Source: Cristatella mucedo (taxonomy: Eukaryota > Bryozoa > Phylactolaemata > Cristatellidae). From it: a stretch of DNA of 64,000 nt. Shown one piece after another: positions 9,975 to 21,024 of the stretch. Position numbers and translations under genes: made by a program. The DNA lies in assembly GCA_009760855.2 (NCBI GenBank), contig WPIO01000086.1, forward strand, positions 662,501 to 726,500, read 5' to 3'. Numbering within the stretch: position 1 is the stretch's first letter; the number at the start of each line of letters is the position of its first letter. Under the pieces are notes generated by a model. It saw only the letters and a program-made list of their open reading frames with translations. It had not been told where the DNA came from and searched no databases.

Positions 9975-11205
9975 CATGTAATGTAATGTAATGTAATATA
10001 TCTCCGTCAGTAACTCCACAAAGTCATAAAGACCATGTGGGTGTTACGCAGGAGAGTTTTGTATAGCACACTCACAGCCTAAGCGGCTTTCGGTACGCAT
10101 TCGATACCCAACAGACTTCGTCTCACGCAACAAAGAGAAAGTGGGAAGCATAGCAGAGTTAGGAGAGCAGTTGAGGTAGTGAGTAGCATAGAAGTACCAG
10201 TTCAGGACCGCTGAAAAAGATGTGCCATAGTCGGCAGTTGGAGAGTAGATGTCATTGCGCAAGAATTGTGGAAATGAGTTCCACAGTGTAGGACCTGCAG
10301 AGCTAAAGCTTCTGTCGCCAACTGTCTTTAAACGGAGGAATGGGACAGCTAATTTATTGTCCACACAGGACCTGAGGGCGCGAACAGGCTGAAACTGATG
10401 CAGCAGTTCAGCTAGGTACGAAGGAGCCAAGCCGTGGCGGGCCTTGTGGGTCAGCGTAAGAACTTTGCTCTGTATCCTTTGCTCAACCGGCAACCATCCT
10501 AGCTCTTCCAGCAAAGGTGACACGTGCTCAAACCGCTGGGACTTGAAGACCAGCCTTGCAGCCATATTCATAGTCCGCTGAAGTGGCATAATAGCTTTCT
10601 TTGGTAGCCCAGCCAAAAGGGAATTACAATAATCAAGCCGAGACAGAACTAAAGAGCTAGTTAATTTTTTTGCAAGCCACTGTGGGAGACAGCTCCTAAT
10701 CTTGGATAGGGATCGGATGTGATGGCTAGCTGTAGAGGCAGTCTTCTGAATGAAGCTTTTGAAATTGAGGCAGCTGTCGAACAAGACACCTAGATTACGA
10801 GCACGTGGTGAAGGTCGCACAATAGCATCACCTATTAGAACAGCAAAGCCTTTTAATCCAGCCACACATTTAGGGTATCTTATGAGAAGCAGTTCGGTTT
10901 TATCGTCATTTAATTTCAGGAAGTTTTCCGACATCCAGTATCGAATATCGGCAAGGCAAGCATTCAGTTTCTCAGTTGCTGCAGCAGAGTCCGACGGTTT
11001 AAATGACAAATACAACTGAGTATCGTCAGCATAGAAGTGATATCCTATTCCATGGGCCTTAATGACTTTTCCCAGAGGTTGTGTATAAATGGAGAACAGC
11101 AAGGGACCAAGTACAGACCCTTGAGGGACTCCACAAGTGACCCTTCTCATGTCTGAGACCTGACCCCCACACGACATGGATTGAACACGATCAGACATAA
11201 ATCCT
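9975..11205 (-). mobile_element. LINE-A, 5'-truncated, best preserved copy
   Basis: The antisense 3' end carries an (ATTAC)n tail, visible as TGTAATGTAATGTAATG at 9978, then CTCCGTCAGTAACTCCACAA and GACCATGTGGGTGTTACGCA. The body holds one 384-codon RT open frame. The 5' break is near 11205, just upstream of the GVPQGS segment, as expected for incomplete target-primed reverse transcription. With no stop in 384 codons it is probably among the youngest copies here. Confidence 0.9.
10044..11198 (-). CDS. Non-LTR retrotransposon reverse transcriptase, C-terminal part
   Basis: 384 codons of a CR1/L2-type ORF2, the enzyme that copies LINE RNA into DNA at a nicked target. Visible in order: GVPQGSVLGPLLF (about residue 23), YADDTQLY with the catalytic Asp pair (about 55), FLKLNDDKTELLL (about 93), LGVLFDS (about 136), SRLDYCNSLLAGLP (about 185), then LGWLPVEQRI, HGLAPSYLAELL and a conserved end at ETKSVGYRMRTESR. 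The endonuclease domain and the N-terminal half of the palm are absent because the copy is 5'-truncated, so it cannot be autonomous. The first Met is not a true start. The stop lies 67 bp before the ATTAC tail. Confidence 0.9.
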   Translation of the reverse strand: MSDRVQSMSCGGQVSDMRRVTCGVPQGSVLGPLLFSIYTQPLGKVIKAHGIGYHFYADDTQLYLSFKPSDSAAATEKLNACLADIRYWMSENFLKLNDDKTELLLIRYPKCVAGLKGFAVLIGDAIVRPSPRARNLGVLFDSCLNFKSFIQKTASTASHHIRSLSKIRSCLPQWLAKKLTSSLVLSRLDYCNSLLAGLPKKAIMPLQRTMNMAARLVFKSQRFEHVSPLLEELGWLPVEQRIQSKVLTLTHKARHGLAPSYLAELLHQFQPVRALRSCVDNKLAVPFLRLKTVGDRSFSSAGPTLWNSFPQFLRNDIYSPTADYGTSFSAVLNWYFYATHYLNCSPNSAMLPTFSLLRETKSVGYRMRTESRLGCECAIQNSPA

Positions 11206-11509
11206 TAACAGCTTTTATATTACATTATGCTACAAAAATATATGTTAAAGAACTGAACATTTACTACTTTTTAAATTAGCAGAGATTGCTCACATTATCG
11301 AAAAACAAGCTTACGTTTGCTTTTGATACCAAGCTTCCAGGAAGTGCCCCTATAACAGTTTGAGTTACCAAAGAGACATATTCAAATATGCAATGAATAT
11401 TTGCATCGTCCTTTTTTCTGTCAGACTGGGTAATGATGTGACTAAATCTTAAAAATGTCAAAATAGTTCAACATCTCGTATTTGAATGGCTACAAGAATC
11501 CAGACGCTC

Positions 11510-12075
11510 GATGAAAAAACGAAGCTCCTCCCATCTCGTCTGTGCATCACTGTTACTACAGTAAATAATACGGGTCCTATTTCTGTGGACTGATACTGCA
11601 AAGCATTAATGCGAATGGAAAAATATCATATAAGGAGATCTTAGGGTTCCATGCTAGGTCCGGTTGTTTCATGGTTTATACTCACCCTCCTGCTGATGTG
11701 ATTGCCAAGCACAATCTAGGTTCTAAAATATATGCGGATGACACTCTACTGTACATTTGCTTTCATCCATACCAGCCTTCTAGCACTTCGAATTCTCTCA
11801 ACACTCTTTCTGAATGTGTTCATGACGTCCACACATGGATGGTAGCACATTTTCTTAAATTAGTGATGGTAAAACCAACTTTCTAGTTATGGGCAATCTA
11901 AGTGTGAATCACGAATTGGAAATGCTAATGCTCGAAACTGGCTCTGCGAGCATATATGCTCTTGCATCTGCATCGAATCTAGGTGCCATTTTCCAAAGTG
12001 AATTATCATTAGGCGGATCACACCGTACTACAGTGAAGAGATTCCTCGGTTCCCTAGCCATAACAATGGGAGCAT
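11510..12075 (+). mobile_element. LINE-B internal fragment
   Basis: Sense-strand LINE-B. The RT segment with YADDTLLYICFHP lies at about 11730-11770, followed by FLKL and, in a shifted frame, MGNLSVNHELEMLMLE and LGAIFQSELSL. Both ends are truncated; frameshift near 11880. Confidence 0.75.
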
Positions 12076-12739
12076 AGATGGTCGTGTAGATTGCTCTATT
12101 GCTTTACTTTAAACCTGGAAATTCTCGAAATGTGCTCACGAAATACGTTGCAGTATTTACAATCCGATTCGTCGCAGTGATAGCACAGTGATTTGTAAGC
12201 TGTGCTAGGAACGAACGAAGTACTGAAAGTGGAAATCGCGTAAACCTCAAACTAAATTCCGCCCGTCCTGCTGTTGTAAGTATTGTCAGCATAGGAAACA
12301 AGAGGTATTAACTGCACGATGTAATCAGTTAAGCATAGTATTTCTCAATGCATGCCACGACATTACAGAGTAAGTAAACCAGTAGGCTTACGAAGCTAAC
12401 ATATATTTCAGCACAATATTTACATAGAGAGAATTTTTTTTGGTGGCTGATGATAATTTTAGAAATAGTAACACATTTGTATTTATTGTTAGGTGCTTTC
12501 AACAACCGGACGTGTAAAATTTATTTTGATTAAGGGTCTCCACGTTCAAAATATCCCTAGTGAAAATAAAAAATTTGACGGGCTTAGATGACTGTGTTAT
12601 AAGTATTTGAAAGATTTTCAAATGGTATTAAAATAGTTACTGTGACAAAGTCAGTTTTGATAGAAGCAAAATTCATTTTCAGGATTTTGAATGCAGTATG
12701 GCACAGAATGCGAGAGTTGTGGCATAGGTTAGTGCTCTC

Positions 12740-12950
12740 CCTTATGCGCAACGGTGAATAAAAAAGAGGCTGGTATTCGAATGTTGCCCAGAGGTAAGGC
12801 GCTCGTTTTACATGACCAAGTTTGTGGGCTCAAGTCTTGCAATAAAAATTTCTTATTTCCAATTGCTAGCGATGATGATACCCGTAGGACTAAGACTCTT
12901 CTGCAGCTACTTAAAGAGAAATATGAATTAGTTATTATTATTTTTTGACC
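12740..12950 (+). mobile_element. tRNA-derived SINE, diverged copy
   Basis: The head looks tRNA-like (GAGGTAAGGCGCTCG for box A, then TGGGCTCAAGTCTTGC near box B). The body (GATACCCGTAGGACTAAGACT, then TCTTCTGCAGCTACTTAAAG) aligns with the copies at 19.78 kb and 62.1 kb (CCGTAAAGGCTCTTCTGTCG). The 64-codon open frame across it is a by-product. Older than the 19.78 kb copy. Confidence 0.55.
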
Positions 12951-14160
12951 GGTTTAAGGCAATCGGCTATTAAACAAAATTTTCAAGATAATATTAAATA
13001 TTCATAATAAATTTAAGTCACTGTAGCCGATGCTGAAATTAAAAATATCCCATGACAACTTTTTCATGGTATAATTAAGGAAGGAATTCAGTACAGATGA
13101 AGATGAACTTAGAAAAGCAGCTTAGGGAGTAGCGATGAAACGATGTCTTCAGTTTACGGAAGAGAAAAAGCAATCTGATAGATTTACATTGTACTAGACT
13201 TCGTCTTAACAAGCGGCGCATAAGAAGCAATAAGCTGCTTTATTAAAACTAAAATTCCGCAATAGCATCATGGCCGAAATCTCAAATGTATAAGAACAAC
13301 AGTAAAATACTTTTATTCACATTATTTAAAGCTCAAAATGACACAGAAATAAGTGCATGCAATTCTAAGACGCTAAGATTAATACAAAACTACATGGGAC
13401 AAAGAGAAGCTACACAATCAGTTGAAAATATTAAGTTTATATTACTACACATTAAATTATATGTTTATATAATTATATAATATTACGCGCTATTATGTCA
13501 CCACTTTTGGATTTAGCCACGGACAGATTCTTTTGTTATTTTCCTCCTTCTCTTAACCGGCGAAGATACTAAGAAAAGGTAAGTCATTACAATGCTCACA
13601 AAATTTACACTTCGCCCATAAATCTGATCATATTTGGGTGCCAACTGTAGTAAGGAAACTTTATCTGACTGATCGAAAGAGAGGTTAAGAACTTAAGGAA
13701 GTGAGAAGGACAGTGAAGAAAGTGGGGTAGCGTTGCCCTATTCACATGTAGATTACTTTAAGCGCATTTCTTTACTCGGAACTAAAAATAATTCAACGAG
13801 TGGAGTACCAATGGAGATGCACATAATGTTGGCTTTTAGAACTCTCTCTGGTGCCGTCAGCAACATCAGAGCCAAGACTCCAACGGTCAGTATTAACGGT
13901 CAGTTATCTTTTTCTTTCTTTTGTACCAGCACTAAGAAGCTGCGTTAAGTACTAAAATGAAAGTTCGCTACCCAGAAGCTACTGGACATTCGCCGTCAAA
14001 AAAGGAATAAGTAAGGCACTTCAATTTGATGAGCATTCCATGACAGACACCAGGCGAGCGCCGTCTGGATGTTCATTGAGACTTCTTAACGTAAACTCAC
14101 TGCATACCTGAGATGAAATGCATTGAAATTTCCTAAAGAAGGCTACGTTCAGGATTACCT
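12951..14160. other. No gene recognised
   Basis: AT-rich DNA. A possible 62-nt exon at 13514-13575 (acceptor TTTTGGATTTAG, strong donor AAAAG|GTAAGT) reads DSFVIFLLLLTGEDTKK in a 0-to-2 phase. It is hydrophobic like a signal or TM segment but has no partner I can identify. Confidence 0.3.
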
Positions 14161-14560
14161 ATTAAAAAGTTACAACGGCAGTGCTAGTGAGCTTTTTGAA
14201 GCTCTTAAAGAGGACTCCACGAGCTCCTTGAGATTTTGACCAGAAGAAATTTGCTGGCCGATTCATGTACCAATAATCTTCACACAGTAGGCACAAATCG
14301 GCAGGGATTTTGAAACTAGTTGTGAAGAAAAAATAGCCCCGCACGCGAAGATGCCTAGAAAAAGGGCGGGTTCAGAGCTTGCACAGCAAAAACAAAGTTT
14401 TCGCTTACCCCTGCCAAAGTAGGAGTAGAAATACTTAACGCTTTTATCTGCATCGCTAATGAAGAGTGGGCTAGAAAATAGTGCTTTTTCCGGAGCGCTG
14501 CTGCCAAGTGGCACAGCATTTTCACAGGACTGGGGGAGTTAGTTGGCTCGTAGGATTTCA
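14161..14560 (-). CDS. Possible two-exon gene piece with a 54-nt intron
   Basis: On the minus strand a donor GCAGGG|GTAAGC near 14400 and an acceptor CCGCCCTTTTTCTAG near 14352 bracket about 54 nt with a CTGAAC branch-like word. Upstream the strand reads SDADKSVKYFYSYFG; downstream one frame reads CLLCEDYWYMNRPANFFW. Phases allow a joined frame only in one combination, and I recognise no domain. It may be an ordinary short-intron gene or an illusion. Confidence 0.2.
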
Positions 14561-14589
14561 CTTACATAACTAAACGCTTAAGCAATTTT

Positions 14590-14730
14590 GGCTGATTCGC
14601 CGACTTCGCTAATACCGCAAGGTGAGCTTTAAGTGACCACCATTCCGTCTTACAGTGGCAGTAAACTGATGCCAGCTGCAAGACTTGCACCCGGGAATTG
14701 GATCACGAAGTGCGAGAAACCATCCCCTGG
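14590..14730 (-). mobile_element. Possible old SINE copy
   Basis: The minus strand reads GGGTGCAAGTCTTGCAGC, then TTACTGCCACTGTAAGACGG, then TGGTGGTCAC, in the same order as the box B, CGCCACTGCAAG and GGTGGTGATAGCC blocks of the SINE. Similarity is weak. Confidence 0.25.
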
Positions 14731-15780
14731 GCATGGAAGTAAAATAAAATAAACTTATTAGTATTGAACCACAAGTAAACTTGGTTTAGATAACACGTTT
14801 TGCTTATGCTGCAGGGCTCGAGCCAACGGTTTTGATCATGAAGTTTCGAATGCATTTATCTTGATCTCTGTAAATAAAGGTGATCCCTGTAAGCCCCGGG
14901 CAAAAGCAGGCCATGATTAATACCCACTGCATCCCAGGCTGAGGTCTCACCTTGGCAAAGACGATAAATAGCGGCCTTTTTAGGACACACAGTGGGCGAA
15001 CCTGTAATTGCTCTTATGTGGTCAAAATAAGAAGAATGAAAACCACGCTACAAAAAGTAGAAACTTCAGTCTTATTTAATTTTTACGTTGCCTTTGTTCA
15101 GCTGTTTGAGTAGAAAGCCGGTGAGTGAGGAAGCTTAAGCTGTAAAAATTAGCATTAAGGGAACTCACTTAAAGAATTGTTATACAAAATAATCTTACAT
15201 GACGTTTTCCAAATTTGGCGATTCCTCCCTGAAATCCCGAGCTACTAATTCCAAGATTCTCAACTTCTCCCATCTGTATCAGATAAGCTTGTAACTTTCT
15301 ACTTCCACGCGAGGCGTAGTGATATGGCTAACGCATGCTGACCGCAAGTCAATCAGGAGACAGTAGATTATGCAGATAACTCACAGTTGGTGAGTGGTTA
15401 GTCTTTTTGGATTTATATGATGGCTGACGGAAATACGCAATTACGTCTGTGCTCTGTTTGGCCAGTCATAGTTTTTTCTTTTATTTAACATCTTTATGTT
15501 TCTGGAGCAAATTGCAGGCAGAGTTTAGTCAACTTATCCCTGGTAGAAACGAAGAAATAGATATTCAATACACGCACGTGCACCACGATTTATGCCAAAA
15601 TACTGAGGCATATTGGTAAGTTTGGTTCCTGTAACGTCCACATTATGACAAATCGAAAGATTTTTAGTAGTTTCCTAGTTACGGCTACGATGAACCAATT
15701 ACGTCATAGGCAAAGTATCAATTAGCTGTATACGGGACACTAGCCAGTATGTCGTATGCTGCAGCAGATGCTGGCCATTC
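14731..15780. other. No gene recognised
   Basis: Mixed-composition DNA without a supported ORF. A tRNA-like phrase near 15313-15365 (TAGTGATATGGCTAACGCAT...) does not fold into an obvious cloverleaf by inspection. Confidence 0.3.
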
Positions 15781-16644
15781 ATTGTTTCCTATGACTACGA
15801 AATAGACTGGTCCGCGTTAAAAGCGGAGGGGTTGCTACAGTGAGGTGCGGGTGCTCTTAATTGCTGCCGGACACAGCAAATGGGTCCGCGTGAATCGAGG
15901 CGGCGTCTGCGGCTCTGTTTTCCGAGCTGACTTTGCAGCCAACGTCACAAGAACTGTATCAGCCAATAGGAATGAGGAGCACGTATATCGAAGGGTATGC
16001 TCTTTATCTTTACATAACGTCGGTTACGCGTGCTTAGACATTGTGCAAATATAGCCGGGGATAGAGATAAGCCAGAGGGGCTCGGTAAGATGAGACATGG
16101 CCGGTGCATGCTCGAAGCCTCCGGCCTGCATCGCATATCGCCGTGCTCATTTAGCGATTAAAAGTAGCGTTGACGCCAAGTCAGCTCACTGTTGGTAATT
16201 CAGTGAAACTTCTCGATACGAAAGGTAAGACGTATAGCTTGCCTTCAATGGGATAAGCCTGGCTGGCGTACGTGAAATTGGCCATGGGTATCGCCAGTGA
16301 AATGCGAGAAGTGGGATTCACCCGACTGCTTGCCTATCAGGAGCCTCGTTTGTTTTAGCAGCTGGTAATGCACAGAGAAGGATCAACGACCATCAAAGGC
16401 GCACGCGGTCGCAAACAATACTTATTATGCTTCAGTTTGCTGTAGTGCCGGTCATTCTAACGAGAGAGAGAGTCGACACTCCATCCTTGAGCAGCCGTTA
16501 CAAAAGCGACATGTAATTGAGAGCCCATTTAGCGACTCTAGACTTTGGTTGTCGTCTTTTACTATTCTTATTATTAAGTAGCTGGGCTAATATTTGCCAA
16601 AGCTGGACAGTGCGGGTGAAACTTGTGATTAGAACATTATCAGC
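15781..16644 (+). other. GC- and CpG-richer island with a possible exon (15841-15994)
   Basis: Composition changes clearly from the flanks, with several CpGs. After GGTTGCTACAG a frame opens that reads GGVCGSVFRADFAANV and reaches CGAAGG|GTATGC, a possible phase-0 donor. The C-G-S-V-F-R-x-D-F-A word loosely recalls C-A-K-L-R-F-D-I at 50950 and C-H-E-F-Y-F-F-D-L at 38840, so it could be another ectodomain exon, but the entry phase does not match. The minus strand is also open here. Confidence 0.25.
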
Positions 16645-16790
16645 CCCTGGGTCTCCGCCCAGGATGTAAGGTGCTCGCTCAAGACCAGGTTCGTTGGTTC
16701 AGTCCTGCAGAGGTCGATTTTTTATTGACCACTGCAAGCGGAGGCGAAAGCCGTGAAAGCTCCTCTGTTGCTACTATAAATCACTGCCGG
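16645..16790 (+). mobile_element. tRNA-derived SINE copy
   Basis: Head GATGTAAGGTGCTCGCTCAA (box A area) and TTCGTTGGTTCAGTCCTGC (box B area), then TTATTGACCACTGCAAGCGG and GAAAGCCGTGAAAGCTCCTC, aligning with TTATCGCCACTGCAAGTGG and TAGCCGTAAAGGCTCTTC of the 19.78 kb copy. The 3' part is lost. Confidence 0.6.
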
Positions 16791-17439
16791 TGGAGTCACT
16801 TCGCCTACTCTATACAATACTGTGCATACATTTACGCGTTTATTACGCGTCGTTCCCGGAAGTACTGGTCATCATTTTGCCGTGCGACGGACGAATGAAT
16901 TTTTTCGCTTTAATTAAGAGAGATACAAATGAATCTTTTAAAAAGCTTACTTTTTTAAAGGTGCAAGGCGCAATCTCTGACTAAATATTTCATTCATGAC
17001 TAGGCGCTAATAAAATGCTTTGGATGCATGCCAGAGTACTGCTAGGGTCAAGTATTTAGATTTTAGCAGAGAATGAAGGAAATTCAAACTGTTCATACCT
17101 TGATAAAATATTCAGGGAGGCAAGTGCTGATGGCAGTTACCTCAGCATGTGTAAGACGAAATGCAAGGGCTTACTGATGGTCTCGAGCCCGACGCCTGTG
17201 TTGCGAAGCTTTAGTGCTCGGGGCTCGGGCCTCATTCAGGGCTCGGGCCAGGAGTAATAGCGCGCTATTGTTTTTATTTATATTGTTCCGAATCTAAATG
17301 AGATAATTCTTTCCAAAATGCGCATATTCAGTTCATCTCTTTGTTATCCTTTTTCAGCCCGGCTTCATTTATATAGCTTGTAAATCTAATAGAACAACAG
17401 AAATTCCCGCAGAGAAATTGCTATTGTTTTCAGTTTATC
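16791..17439. other. No gene recognised
   Basis: The only oddity is a GC-rich patch at 17178-17255 in which GCTCGGGC-type words recur four times over about 75 bp. No supported ORF. Confidence 0.3.
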
Positions 17440-17935
17440 CTGTTTAAGAAAGCTGACCCACAAGGCCCACCGCGGCTTGACTCCTTCGTACCTAGCTAAA
17501 CTGTTGTACCAGTTACAGTCTCTTTGTTCCCTCAAGTTCTGTATGGACAATAAATTTGTGGTTCTATTTCTCCCCTTAAATACCGTTGGTGACAAAAGCT
17601 TTAGCTCTGCAGGTCCCAGACAGTCAAACTCGCTTCCAAAATTCTTAGGCAACGCCAACTACCCCCTGCTGCCAACTATGGATCATCCTTTTCAGCAGTC
17701 CTGAGCTGCTACTTCCATACTAATCACTACCTCAACTGCTTTCCCGACTCCGCCATGCTTGCCAATTTCTTTTTGTTGCGTGAGTCGAAGACTGCTGGCT
17801 ACCGAATGCGTACCGAAAGCCAATTAGGCTGTGAGCGCGTTCTACAAAACTTTCCTGCGTAGCACCCACATGGTCTTTATGGCATTGTGGAGTTACAGTC
17901 GGAGATATGTAACATTACATTACGTGCCATCGTTT
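17440..17935 (+). mobile_element. LINE-A 3' fragment
   Basis: Sense LINE-A covering the C-terminal ORF (AGCTGACCCACAAGGCCCAC, reading TPSYLAKLLYQLQSL; then CTGGCTACCGAATGCGTACC) to the 3' end (CACCCACATGGTCTTTATGG, AGTTACAGTCGGAGATATGT) and a short ACATTAC tail. One frameshift near 17700. Confidence 0.8.
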
Positions 17936-18879
17936 CCAAAAGAACATCAGTTTGCTTGACCATAAACATGCTGGTGAAGGCTTCTATGTACTTTATATAC
18001 GAGTCGTATGGAACTACTTGTCGTCATAGCAAGCATATTGCACAGTGCTTATTTTCATGCTTTTCTGGGCATATTTTAAGGGAAAATACAAACAGACACA
18101 CAGGAAACAACTTGATTTAGCAAGTGTTTGCAAAAGTCAATTGAGCAGGGTCGTGGCATGGGCGTTGGGTTGCAACGAGGTGAGAAAGAATCAAAGAAGC
18201 TTTATAGCAGAGACATATTGGAGCAATTTAGCAGAGGAGAATGGTAACTAAAGTTTGCAACTTTTTTCTGAAAGAAAAAAGTCAAGCTTAACTTCGCGTT
18301 GAATTTAATTTTATTTCAAGTCGGGTACTAGACAAAAAACGTACATTATTTGCCTTTTAATAATAAATTACTAGTACAAAAGGAACAATAACAATATTTT
18401 TCAAGACAGAGCGTTTCCATGTGTACCATCAGAAACACTTTCAAGGAAAAGTATTTTAGTGCGGTACCATGTTGCCTCAACTTAATTCTAATCAAATTTT
18501 ATTGTGAGCATAATCTGATTTAAAAAATGCTTCTAAAGATTGGCTATGCAAACATTTTTTGGCAGTCCATAAGTGCATGGTCGATGTGCACTGCAGACCA
18601 CTTAGCTGAGGTACTGAGGCCATAACTATGTCAAGTGGACGCCCATAGGCAGGTGTGTTAGTCATATTGCACTATTCGGGAGATTCGTTGATCTTGTTAA
18701 TCTCTATGGTCAGCTATTTCGTAATATTTCATCACTTATGTAACCACGTCACATGCTTCTTTGAAAAGAGAATGGAACGCATAACGGTGCACTTGCATCC
18801 CCAGTCAAGTTGACCTATTTTCAGCTACGTGACATAGTTAAAGTCTGGCTTGTTTAGACAGATATATCACATCTAAATT
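17936..18879. other. No gene recognised
   Basis: AT-rich DNA with several short overlapping open frames of unlike composition. No splice pair stands out. Confidence 0.3.
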
Positions 18880-20335
18880 GGTATATGCATTAGTGACTTC
18901 TAGTCTTGATTTCAGTGACTTACTGCTTACCGGTCTACCGACCTGCAATCGGATGCTTACAGCAATTGCAGGTCTTTGCAGCTAGGCTTATCAGTCGTGA
19001 CGGTCGCTGGGTCCCATTTTTGGTCCCGTTCTTTTCGCGGTTTATACTTTCCCTGTTGCCGATGTGATTGCCAAGGCCAATCTAGGCTTCCACTTCCATG
19101 CCGATGACACTCACGTGCGCCTTTGCTTTGTACCATTCCTCACAGCCCTCGAGGACGTCGAGTTCTCTCAACCGCCTTGTTGCATGTATGGATCAAATCG
19201 GCACACGGATGTCAGAAAATCTTCTTAACTTGACTGATAATAAAATCAACTTACTAATCATTGCCAAACCAAGTGCAATTCATTTTTGTAAGTTTAATGC
19301 TCACAATCTGCTCTGCTAACATGTCTCCTGTTGAATTCTTGCTAAATCAATGTGTCATGTTCCAAAGTGACCTTTCATTAGACGGCCACATCAACTCCAC
19401 AGTCACGTCTGCAAACTTTTGGCCACATTACGTTGCTAAATATTGGGCTTGCTTTTACGGAGATACCACATCTGCATTTTCCGTGTGTTTGTGAAATCTG
19501 GTCTTTATTCTGCAACTTACTTCTTGCTAGTGGCATGTGCAATCAGACCCTTACAAGTGGAGCAAAACTCTGTAGCTAGGCAGGTCTGTCGTGAGCATCA
19601 CAGTTGCTATATCTCTGTACTTCCAGCCGACCTGCACTGGCTCCCAGTCAAGCAACAACAACTTCAAGGTATTGTCTCTCAATTTTTTGTCCCTTCATTC
19701 TTGGGCTCCAACCTATATATCAGATCTATTCCCCCACTAGGCTAAGCGTTGTACCGCCTGATTTTTGGAATCAATTTTGATGGCACATTAGGTAAGGCGG
19801 ATGCATTCACGACCTCGGAACCGAAGTCATTGGTTCGATTCCTTTAGTGGGCGATTCTTTATCGCCACTGCAAGTGGTGGTGATAGCCGTAAAGGCTCTT
19901 CTGTCGCTATGCAAAAAGAGGCTGTTTAATCAGCTAGAACCTATTTAATTATTAATTTTTGTTACTTATACCTTGTACAAACCCCAAATGCTTTGAAGAC
20001 CATGCATTTAGTTCGTATGCTCCCAAAGCCTAGAACTCACTTCCGACTTAAATCATGAGACATCCCCTGAATTAAGCAAATCTAAAATGAACTGAAAAAA
20101 TGCTTTTTGGCATAGCATTTAGTTGGTTCCTGTGATTTGGCCTTTGTGCTTACACCTGCAGACACTGTGCATGCTGCCACTAATCATACTTGCACACTGG
20201 CATGCATGCCACTCTAACCAATTTATTTTTGTCTTTCATGGGGCATGCTCCCGCTAAGTATTCAATCGTGTTTCCTTCGAAGCAAATTTAAAGTGCCTAG
20301 AAAGAGATTTAGCTCCTTTAGGGTAAAGTATCAAA
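18880..20335 (+). mobile_element. LINE-B copy interrupted by a SINE
   Basis: Sense LINE-B from before the RT YADD-like region (FHFHADDTHVRLCF in a broken frame near 19090) through RLQxxQNSAARxVCRE-like sequence (19545-19600) to the 3' end (AGTGCCTAGAAAGAGATTTA at 20298). It is split by the SINE at 19780-19968: sequence stops at TTTTTGGAATCAATTTT and resumes at TTATACCTTGTACAAACCCC, which are adjacent in uninterrupted copies. Confidence 0.8.
19780..19968 (+). mobile_element. tRNA-derived SINE, best copy
   Basis: About 190 bp. The tRNA-like head has TGGCACATTAGGTAAGGCGG (box A-like) and GGTTCGATTCC (a perfect-looking RNA polymerase III box B). The unrelated body is GCCACTGCAAGTGGTGGTGA, TAGCCGTAAAGGCTCTTCTG and AAAAAGAGGCTGTTTAATCA, with an AT-rich tail. 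It lies inside LINE-B, so it inserted after that LINE. It carries no protein; mobilisation would depend on a LINE's enzyme. Confidence 0.75.
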
Positions 20336-21024
20336 TTTACTATTATCATTGTTATTATTTACCAGTTGCCAAGTTGCTTTGACGGGAGTAACCTGTCGAT
20401 GCAGAGCAGCTCAAAAATGATTCGGCTTTGTCGAGGTGAACTTGCTCACGGCTTGCTTTGTCGCTGCATTTTCTCCTGCCATAGATGGTCGAGAAATGCT
20501 GATAGAAGCCGTAAGTGAGTGAGTTTGGATGGAAAAGGAATTTTAGCCGCAGTTTCATGGTCGCACGCGAATGCTGATTACTTACCATAAACTGTCGATG
20601 TCGTCCTGTCAACTAAAGTAGCAGTCTCACCTAATGCAGATGATCCGGAGGCAAAGAAGAAAAAAAATAGGTTAAATTTATACTTTGCATGCACAGCACA
20701 GCAGACCTATTACAAGTTGGCCACTGCCTAATCAAGCCCACTTTGAAGTTAATGTAGTCATAGGCAGCATATGTGCTTAGCTATTATTCGGAGTTGGCTG
20801 TTGACTTGCCAAATTCCAGACCAGCTCTACACTAGCAGCAATCGTATGGCACGTTTCATTTACATGAGCCACCATGACTGACTATTTGAATGCCGAATTA
20901 ATAGGGGGAGTCTAGAACAGTACAGAACGCCGGAGCGTGTCTGAAAGTTAGCAGAACAATATACTAGTCAAGGCGGGAGGTTCCTAATTCTCAAATACTG
21001 GCTCGGCTGGCTAGATGCATATTT
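20336..21024. other. No gene recognised
   Basis: A minus-strand open frame of 85 codons (20355-20612) has no recognisable motif and no splice context. ATA/AAT triplets at 21026 are the tail of the next LINE-B. Confidence 0.3.

Noticed and set aside
12754-12948. 64-codon frame first read as a Cys-bearing exon with a good acceptor at 12870
   Set aside because: The whole stretch aligns with the tRNA-derived SINE (CCGTA...CTCTTCTG...GCTA), so the frame is incidental.
18151-18249. Frame KNQRSFIAETYWSNLAEENG as a possible missing tail exon
   Set aside because: No pyrimidine tract before the AG, and NQ is displaced relative to the phase; no tyrosine motif of the family.
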